From NCBI RefSeq assembly GCF_044372965.1, contig NZ_JBILQX010000149.1, forward strand, positions 1 through 8,954: a stretch of 8,954 bases of DNA, read 5' to 3'. The first letter of the stretch is position 1, and every line of letters begins with the position of its first letter. Under the pieces are notes generated by a model. The model made no database searches, was not told where the DNA came from, and saw only the letters and a list, made by a program, of their open reading frames with translations. Source of the DNA: Elstera sp044372965. Lineage in GTDB: Bacteria > Pseudomonadota > Alphaproteobacteria > Elsterales > Elsteraceae. The translations under genes and the position numbers were made by a program. Positions 4,454 through 8,954 of the stretch are shown here, in pieces.

Positions 4454-6070
4454 ATGACCGGGTTCCGAAAATCACATTGGGCTTATTTCACCGCCACAGC
4501 ATCACTTTTGATGTTTGCAGCGCCAAGCGTACAGGCGCAAACGTCGCAAATTGCCTGCCCTTTTTCACTCACAGCGCCATCGCTTCCGTCAAGCTTTGTT
4601 GCAAGCGGCGCTATTGATAATCAAACGACCGCCGATTGCGCCGCTTGGCAGCAGTTTATCTACCTGAACTGGCAAGCAGTAAGTGGCCAAGCAATCCCGG
4701 ATAAGAGTGTTGCCGCCAGCCAGTTCGGTCTTCTCCCTGCGGGCGCAACAACGGTCTGGCAGAGTTTTACCCCGGCAAACTCGCTGTTTGAGCCCTCGTC
4801 CCCGGCCAGCCGAAACACGCCGCCGCCGCTGGTGCTAACGGCGACCTCGAAGTTCGGCAATGTTACGGTTAGTGGCATCGATCAGGCCAGCGGTGCCGTT
4901 TGGCTCACCAGCCAAAAGCAAAACCTGACCTATTATGATGTGCGCATGAACCCGAACGAAGTGGAATATGTCTCCTCCGTTCAAGGCGGCGGGCCGCTCA
5001 ATACCGCCACCAATCAGCTTGCCTGCGTGACGGCGGTTCCGGCAGGCCAGACGACCGGCGGGTTTCGTCTGCCGATGGGCTATGGCAACGATACCGACTG
5101 TAACGGCAATAAAGCGACCTATGGGGACGATACGGGCTCGATCGAACTGAAAGCCGCCTGGGTTATTCTCAGTGCCGGGGATCCCAATAACAGCCGCTAT
5201 CTCACCGCCAGTGCGACCGTGACCGACCCTTATGGCGTCACGACGACCCAGACCGTTGGCCTCGCGGGCTTGCATATTATTCGGCGGATGCCCGGCGCGT
5301 CGCAATTCCTGTGGTCGACCTTCGAGCATGTTGATAACACGCCGGACTATAATCTGACGACCCAGCAAGCCAGCGATCCGCGCACTGCGACGGGTGCCCC
5401 CCGAAACGCGCGGACGGACTATACCTATTTCAACAGCGCGTGCACGTCGGCGACCGACCCCTATTATAATTGCACGGTGAATCTGCAACCGCAAACCCCG
5501 TGCCCGACGAGCGCGGGTCGAACCCCCGCCAACCCAACCTGCTATCCCTATAATGCCCCCCAACAGGTAGGGCGCACGACGCCGCTGGAATTTCATGCCA
5601 ATGGCGTCAACCAGTGGGTTTGGTCGCAGATTCCCAGCGCCTCGATCTTTCAATTCTATCGCTTGATCGATGTGCAGTGGCCGAATAATCCGGCCCCGCA
5701 ACTTTTGTCCGGGGCGCTTGGGGCGGGGATCAATGGCACCCCCAATCCCACGAACATGGTGCCGGACTTAGTTGCAAACGACCCGACGACGCGCGTTATC
5801 GCCAATACCACTATGGAAACCTATGTACAGGCCGGGGCCTTCAAACAATCGGGAGGCGCGGGCACCTGCATGGATTGCCACGCCAGCGCCACGATTTCGG
5901 CCCTAACCGCCACTACCACCGCACCGGCGGCGACGGCGAAGGTGAATAAACCCGGCGTGCGCGCCTTTGCCTCCACGGCAGGCCAGACGGCCCCTACGGC
6001 ACCCTTCCCCGCCGGGGATTATCTCGCCAGCTTCTCGTTCATTTTCCTGAACGCGACCGTTAAGCCGTAA
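4454..6070 (+). CDS. Exported protein with one CxxCH haem motif (cytochrome c-like, function unknown)
   Basis: The 538-residue product begins with a clear signal peptide (basic start, hydrophobic core at about 11-22, cleavage after VQA at 28) and is expected in the periplasm. Near the C-terminus GTCMDCHAS contains CxxCH at 472-476 (bases 5867-5881), a covalent haem c site, followed by about 60 residues. Eight more cysteines (35, 62, 191, 216, 330, 340, 350, 363) could form disulfides. The region GLHIIRRMPGASQFLWSTFEHVDNTPD (272-298) is the most distinctive and looks conserved: I recall similar stretches in large uncharacterised bacterial proteins labelled cytochrome c family, but could not check. 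Met279, Met435, Met454 or His292 might supply the second haem ligand. The body is rich in Thr, Asn, Pro and Ala, and the C-terminal 60 residues are Ala/Thr-rich. The SD is AGGGG. The gene is flanked by terminators on both sides, so it is monocistronic. No cytochrome maturation genes are nearby. Confidence 0.75.
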   Translation: MTGFRKSHWAYFTATASLLMFAAPSVQAQTSQIACPFSLTAPSLPSSFVASGAIDNQTTADCAAWQQFIYLNWQAVSGQAIPDKSVAASQFGLLPAGATTVWQSFTPANSLFEPSSPASRNTPPPLVLTATSKFGNVTVSGIDQASGAVWLTSQKQNLTYYDVRMNPNEVEYVSSVQGGGPLNTATNQLACVTAVPAGQTTGGFRLPMGYGNDTDCNGNKATYGDDTGSIELKAAWVILSAGDPNNSRYLTASATVTDPYGVTTTQTVGLAGLHIIRRMPGASQFLWSTFEHVDNTPDYNLTTQQASDPRTATGAPRNARTDYTYFNSACTSATDPYYNCTVNLQPQTPCPTSAGRTPANPTCYPYNAPQQVGRTTPLEFHANGVNQWVWSQIPSASIFQFYRLIDVQWPNNPAPQLLSGALGAGINGTPNPTNMVPDLVANDPTTRVIANTTMETYVQAGAFKQSGGAGTCMDCHASATISALTATTTAPAATAKVNKPGVRAFASTAGQTAPTAPFPAGDYLASFSFIFLNATVKP

Positions 6071-6084
6071 CTTCATACAGGTTT

Positions 6085-6126
6085 GGCCGCGCAGCCGATT
6101 CGTTTTCGGCGGCGCGGTCAGATTTT
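6085..6126 (+). terminator. Terminator of the CxxCH protein gene
   Basis: GGCCGCGC (6085-6092) pairs with GCGCGGTC (6112-6119), and after an A-G mismatch GCCGA (6094-6098) pairs with TCGGC (6106-6110) around a seven-base loop. AGATTTT follows. The hairpin is very stable but the T-run is short. It begins 14 bases after the stop codon, between two convergent genes. Confidence 0.7.
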
Positions 6127-6137
6127 CAGCATTGAGT

Positions 6138-6467
6138 TTATTCCGCTAACTGCTCATCCAGGCAGCGGGTTAGGGGCGAGTCCACGTCGCCGGTATGCTT
6201 CGTTGTGACCGTTTCGATCAACAGCACCCAGCATTCTTCGTCGGCCACCGGATTGTGCCGCACGCCTTTCGGCACGGTGAGAAAATCGCCTTCGTTAAGA
6301 GTGGCAACATGGTCTTCAAACTCGATCCGCAGGCTGCCTTTCACGATATGAAATAGTTCATCTTCATCGTCATGGGCGTGCCAAACAAACTGACCTTTGA
6401 GTTTTGCCACTTTTAAATATTGATTATTCACTTGGCCGATAACCTTGGGCGACCAATAGTCGGTCAC
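6138..6467 (-). CDS. Small single-domain cupin protein (true start probably at 6506)
   Basis: From the GTG at 6467 the protein has 109 residues and one cupin beta-barrel domain. Motif 1 is GQFVWHAHDDEDELFHIVKG (25-44), with likely metal ligands His30, His32 and Glu37. Motif 2 is GDFLTVPKGVRHNP (60-73), with His71. Such small cupins bind a metal ion; catalytic or sensing roles vary, and no substrate can be named. The GTG has no ribosome-binding site. The frame continues upstream through PTPLNLRAAFDR to an AUC at 6506-6504 that has an ideal AGGAGAG at 6520-6514. Relatives as I recall them also carry about 10-20 residues ahead of the conserved WSP, so a 122-residue protein begun at AUC is likely. 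It lies 61-100 bases behind the START-domain gene on the same strand and may share its transcript. Confidence 0.85.
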   Translation of the reverse strand: MTDYWSPKVIGQVNNQYLKVAKLKGQFVWHAHDDEDELFHIVKGSLRIEFEDHVATLNEGDFLTVPKGVRHNPVADEECWVLLIETVTTKHTGDVDSPLTRCLDEQLAE

Positions 6468-6503
6468 ACGATCAAAGGCAGCGCGCAGATTGAGGGGCGT
6501 GGG

Positions 6504-6520
6504 GATGCGGGGGCTCTCCT
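6504..6520 (-). promoter_or_regulatory. Strong Shine-Dalgarno site followed by in-frame AUC
   Basis: On the minus strand AGGAGAG (6520-6514) is followed after seven bases by ATC (6506-6504), in frame with the cupin. The only other codons upstream of the GTG that could start translation are a CTG eight codons in and an ACG. An upstream in-frame TGA closes the frame eight codons before the AUC. The site therefore points to initiation at AUC, or to an ATG that mutated to ATC. Confidence 0.5.
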
Positions 6521-6567
6521 GAAATCACCTTAGGATGATATAACATACCCTCGCGCCGAAGCAGTTG

Positions 6568-7008
6568 TTAGCTGTACAATGCCTTTGCTCTATTCTCAAA
6601 CGCCGATACCATCCGCTTTACGGCTTCATTGAACAGGGTTTCGATAATCTTTTGCAGCATGCGATTGTGGAACTCGAAATCCACATAGAAATCCAATTCC
6701 GTCTGCCCTGGCGCATCGGGCAGGGCGCGGAAAATCCAATGATTGTTGAGATATTTAAACGGTCCTTCGGCATAGGCCACGTCAATGCGGAAATTCGCCG
6801 GGTCGAGCGTGACGTTACTGGTGAAGCGCTCGCGCACCACCTTATAGCCGATAATCAAATCGGCGCGGATATGGGCGTCCGACCGTTCGCGGATACGCGC
6901 TGCGAGGCACCAGGGCAGAAACTCAGGATAGCGCCCGACATCCGCCACCAGATCGTAAAGCTGCTGCGGGGTATAGGGCAGAAGCCGCTTTTCGGCATGG
7001 GTGGGCAT
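6568..7008 (-). CDS. RatA/Coq10-family START-domain protein (probable ubiquinone-binding)
   Basis: The 146-residue product fits the SRPBCC/START fold of the RatA, PasT and Coq10 family over its whole length. Typical features are the N-terminal LLPYTPQQLYDLVADVGRYPEFLPWC (9-34), the centre FKYLNNHWIF (84-93), and the C-terminal helix after FEFHNRMLQKIIETLFNEAVKRMVSAFE. In mitochondria Coq10 binds ubiquinone and supports respiration and Q synthesis. In E. coli the homologue RatA was described as an anti-ribosome-association toxin. Next to lipA in an alphaproteobacterium the respiratory role seems likelier, which is inference. The ATG at 7008 lies five bases after the lipA stop codon, so the two are cotranscribed and probably translationally coupled. 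No antitoxin gene accompanies it. Confidence 0.92.
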   Translation of the reverse strand: MPTHAEKRLLPYTPQQLYDLVADVGRYPEFLPWCLAARIRERSDAHIRADLIIGYKVVRERFTSNVTLDPANFRIDVAYAEGPFKYLNNHWIFRALPDAPGQTELDFYVDFEFHNRMLQKIIETLFNEAVKRMVSAFENRAKALYS

Positions 7009-7013
7009 GCGGT

Positions 7014-7973
7014 TTAGGCCGAAGCTTTCGCTAACTGCGCCTCCCGCGCGGCCCGCATCTGCGCGAAATCCTCCCCAGCATGGTAGGAGGAGCGCGTCAA
7101 GGGCGAGGAGGCCACCATTAGGAAGCCTTTGCCGTAGGCCTGCGTCTTATAGCTCGCGAACTCATCGGGCGTGACGAACCGATCCACCGCCGCGTGCTTC
7201 GGGGTGGGCTGCAAAAATTGACCGATGGTGAGGAAATCGACTTCCGCCGACCGCAGATCGTCCATCACCTGCAAAATCTCTTCGCGGCTTTCGCCGAGGC
7301 CCACCATCACGCCCGACTTGGTGAAGATCGACGGGTCGAGCCGTTTGACTTCCGACAAAAGCCGCAGCGAATGGAAATAGCGCGCGCCGGGGCGAATGGT
7401 CGGGTAGAGGCGCGGCACGGTTTCAAGATTATGGTTGAACACGTCCGGGCGCGCTTCCACCACCACTTCAATCGCGCCATCTTTGCGCATGAAATCGGGG
7501 GTCAGCACTTCGATGGTCGTTTGTGGCGAGCCTGCGCGCACCGCCCGGATCACGCGGGCGAAATGATCGGCCCCGCCATCATCGAGATCGTCGCGGTCAA
7601 CCGAGGTGATGACCACATGGGCAAGGCCCATGCGGCTCACGGCTTCGGCCACATGCTCGGGCTCGTGCGGGTCAAGCTTATCGGGCCGTCCGGTCGCCAC
7701 ATTGCAAAAAGCACAGGCGCGCGTGCAGACATTGCCCAAGATCATCACGGTCGCGTGCTTCTTGGCCCAGCATTCGCCGATATTCGGGCAGGCCGCCTCT
7801 TCGCAGACAGTGTTGAGCTTCAACTCCCGCATCATCTGGCGGGTATTATTATATTCAGCCGAGACCGGCGCTTTCACCCGAATCCAATCGGGTTTCCGTT
7901 GGATGGGATTATCCGGCTTATTGGCCTTTTCCGGGTGGCGGAGTGCGGCGGCAGCAGCCTTATCGGTCATCAT
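7014..7973 (-). CDS. lipA: Lipoyl synthase
   Basis: LipA is a radical SAM enzyme that inserts two sulfur atoms into octanoyl groups on carrier domains of 2-oxoacid dehydrogenases and the glycine cleavage H protein. The 319-residue protein is of normal length and has all key motifs: CEEAACPNIGEC (Cys57, 62, 68) for the auxiliary 4Fe-4S cluster that donates sulfur, CTRACAFC (Cys83, 87, 90) for the SAM-binding cluster, and the C-terminal RSSYHAG (294-300) whose Ser completes the auxiliary cluster. Two ATGs stand in tandem (MMTD); AAGGG six bases upstream favours the first. It lies downstream of lipoamide dehydrogenase, which uses lipoyl groups, but a terminator, a repeat mosaic and a likely promoter separate them. 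It forms a tight pair with the following START-domain gene. Confidence 0.98.
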   Translation of the reverse strand: MMTDKAAAAALRHPEKANKPDNPIQRKPDWIRVKAPVSAEYNNTRQMMRELKLNTVCEEAACPNIGECWAKKHATVMILGNVCTRACAFCNVATGRPDKLDPHEPEHVAEAVSRMGLAHVVITSVDRDDLDDGGADHFARVIRAVRAGSPQTTIEVLTPDFMRKDGAIEVVVEARPDVFNHNLETVPRLYPTIRPGARYFHSLRLLSEVKRLDPSIFTKSGVMVGLGESREEILQVMDDLRSAEVDFLTIGQFLQPTPKHAAVDRFVTPDEFASYKTQAYGKGFLMVASSPLTRSSYHAGEDFAQMRAAREAQLAKASA

Positions 7974-8001
7974 CCAAATCCCTTCGCGGCGTCACACGCG
8001 C

Positions 8002-8030
8002 GTCATAAACGCTCCGATAAAGTGGAGCAA
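8002..8030 (-). promoter_or_regulatory. Probable lipA promoter with inverted repeat in its spacer
   Basis: On the minus strand TTGCTC (8030-8025) and TATGAC (8007-8002) are separated by exactly 17 bases. The -10 box starts about 34 bases before the lipA ATG. GCTCC (8011-8015) and GGAGC (8024-8028) form an inverted repeat within the promoter, which might be an operator or chance. The boxes match consensus only in part. Confidence 0.4.
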
Positions 8031-8046
8031 GGCGTTCTTATCGTCA

Positions 8047-8092
8047 GGGGCGCTGCCCCCAACACCCCCGCCCAAGGGCAACGGCCCTTGGG
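8047..8092. repeat. GC-rich palindrome pair (repeat mosaic, part 1)
   Basis: Two perfect hairpins in a row: GGGGC (8047-8051) with GCCCC (8055-8059) around GCT, and CCCAAGGGC (8071-8079) with GCCCTTGGG (8084-8092) around AACG. They are joined by a C-rich linker. The style matches dispersed palindromic repeats in intergenic regions of GC-rich alphaproteobacteria as I recall them; copy number in this genome cannot be seen. Confidence 0.6.
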
Positions 8093-8130
8093 GAACCCGA
8101 TCTCTATTAAGTAAATTAGAAAAAGGGATT

Positions 8131-8177
8131 CTCAAGGGGCAAGCCCCTTGAGCGGAGTGCAGAGGCTGAGCCTCTGC
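8131..8177. repeat. GC-rich palindrome pair (repeat mosaic, part 2)
   Basis: CTCAAGGGGC (8131-8140) pairs perfectly with GCCCCTTGAG (8143-8152) around AA, and GCAGAGGC (8159-8166) pairs with GCCTCTGC (8170-8177) around TGA. On the minus strand the first of these is followed by a T-rich stretch (CCCTTTTTC), so it might also stop read-through from lipoamide dehydrogenase. An AT-rich gap of 38 bases (8093-8130) separates it from part 1. Confidence 0.6.
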
Positions 8178-8194
8178 GTGCTTGCCGACCATAC

Positions 8195-8229
8195 AAAGAC
8201 GGCGAGGCCTGTGAAAGCGCCCCGCCGTC
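8195..8229 (-). terminator. Terminator of the lipoamide dehydrogenase gene
   Basis: On the minus strand GACGGCG (8229-8223) pairs with CGCCGTC (8204-8198), and after a mismatch GGC/GCC adds three pairs around a ten-base loop; TTTGTATG follows. It starts 12 bases after the stop codon. The T-run is short, so it may be partial. Confidence 0.6.
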
Positions 8230-8241
8230 ATGCCTCACCTG

Positions 8242-8954
8242 TTAGAAATGGATCGCCCGACCGTAGGCGTCCAAAACCGCTTCATGCATCATTTCCGAGA
8301 GGGTCGGATGCGGGAAGACCGTGTGCATCAGTTCCGCTTCCGTTGATTCCAGTGTGCGCGCGATGGCGTAACCCTGGATCAGTTCGGTCACTTCCGCGCC
8401 GATCATATGCGCGCCCAGCAGTTCGCCGGTTTTCGCGTCGAAGACCGTCTTAACCATCCCTTCCGGCTCGCCCAGGGCAATCGCCTTGCCGTTGCCCATG
8501 AAGGGGAAACGCCCGACCTTCACACTATAACCCGCCGCCTTGGCTTTCGCTTCGGTCAGGCCGACCGAGGCAACCTGCGGCTGGCAATAGGTGCAGCCCG
8601 GAACATTGCTGGTATCGAGCGGATGAACATCGCCCACGCCGAAGATTTTTTCGACGCAGATCACGCCTTCGTGGCTGGCCTTATGGGCAAGCCAGGGCGG
8701 GCCTGCGAGATCGCCGATGGCGTAAACGCCGGGCTCGCCGGTGCGGCAATAATCGTCGATAACCACATGGGTCTTCTCGACCTTAACCCCCGTGCCCTCA
8801 AGCCCGATATTCTCGACATTGCCGACGATGCCGACCGCGAGAATCACCCGGTCCACGGTGATTGCCTGGGTTTTGCCGCCCTGGTCCACCGTGACGGTCA
8901 CGTTGTTCGCGCCCTTAGTGATGCTCTTAGTCGCGGCCCCGGTGAGGATTTTCA
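8242..8954 (-). CDS. lpdA: Dihydrolipoamide dehydrogenase (E3), C-terminal part, cut by window edge
   Basis: The last 236 residues are present; the frame is open through the right edge, beginning KILTGAATKSITKGANN, so the FAD-binding N-terminus and its redox disulfide lie outside. E3 reoxidises the dihydrolipoyl groups of 2-oxoacid dehydrogenase complexes with NAD+. Visible features are the end of the NAD domain (RVILAVGIVGNVENIGLE), the FAD-contact segment GVYAIGDLAGPPWLAHKA, the start of the dimerisation domain at CTYCQPQVASVGLTEAKA, and the active-site HPTLSE with the His-Glu pair used in catalysis by the partner subunit. The CTYCQPQVASVG wording is typical of the alphaproteobacterial copy linked to pyruvate dehydrogenase, so pdh genes may lie further right. 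That is inference from memory. Only the first internal start-like codon (8901) is inside the window; it is not the true start. Confidence 0.97.
   Translation of the reverse strand, partial: KILTGAATKSITKGANNVTVTVDQGGKTQAITVDRVILAVGIVGNVENIGLEGTGVKVEKTHVVIDDYCRTGEPGVYAIGDLAGPPWLAHKASHEGVICVEKIFGVGDVHPLDTSNVPGCTYCQPQVASVGLTEAKAKAAGYSVKVGRFPFMGNGKAIALGEPEGMVKTVFDAKTGELLGAHMIGAEVTELIQGYAIARTLESTEAELMHTVFPHPTLSEMMHEAVLDAYGRAIHF

Noticed and set aside
4835..5701. Long minus-strand open frame (288 codons) opposite the CxxCH protein gene
   Set aside because: It is a shadow of the plus-strand gene: Arg/Gly/Ile-rich nonsense composition, no start signal, and the plus-strand frame has signal peptide, CxxCH and SD.
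6568..7008. Type II toxin-antitoxin label for the RatA-family gene
   Set aside because: The family name suggests it, but there is no antitoxin partner and the context with lipA points to a Coq10-like role.
7194..8114. Plus-strand open frame (306 codons) opposite lipA
   Set aside because: It overlaps lipA, whose motifs are unmistakable; the translation is His/Arg-rich antisense and runs into the palindrome mosaic.
8131..8177. CRISPR-like repeat array
   Set aside because: The palindromes differ from each other in sequence and spacing; there are no repeated units with spacers.

Overview
The window looks like chromosomal DNA of a GC-rich alphaproteobacterium, most likely in or near the Rhodospirillales. 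I infer this from three things: a short prolyl-tRNA synthetase (437 residues) without the editing insertion, as is usual in alphaproteobacteria; the order lipoamide dehydrogenase - lipoyl synthase - RatA/Coq10-type START protein; and GC-rich palindromic intergenic repeats. The genus cannot be fixed from this sequence alone.

Left part (1-2366, all minus strand). A vapBC-type toxin-antitoxin pair runs off the left edge: 26 codons of the PIN toxin and the complete antitoxin, with a nested inverted repeat upstream that could be its operator. Behind it lies proS, followed by two hairpins that probably end its transcript. Upstream of proS is a small secreted glycine-rich protein of unknown function.

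Middle part (2367-6126, plus strand). A 507-base gap contains a good sigma70-like promoter and, about 160 bases later, a textbook intrinsic terminator, with no convincing reading frame between them. This is a candidate small RNA gene and the best lead for something undescribed. It is followed by an aminoglycoside/macrolide-phosphotransferase-fold protein, a small charged orphan protein, a strong terminator, an AT-rich promoter region, and a 538-residue exported protein with a single CxxCH haem-attachment motif near its C-terminus. That last gene is closed by its own terminator.

Right part (6127-8954, minus strand). In transcription order: the C-terminal part of lipoamide dehydrogenase (running off the right edge), its terminator, a mosaic of four perfect GC-rich palindromes, a probable promoter, lipA, a RatA/Coq10-like protein five bases behind lipA, and a small cupin. 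LipA makes the lipoyl cofactor that dihydrolipoamide dehydrogenase reoxidises in the 2-oxoacid dehydrogenase complexes, so these two genes act on one pathway. The START protein probably serves ubiquinone and respiration. The cupin seems to lack a normal start codon: an ideal Shine-Dalgarno sequence sits 7 bases before an in-frame AUC, 13 codons upstream of the first GTG.

No tRNA, rRNA, CRISPR array, transposase or phage gene was seen.
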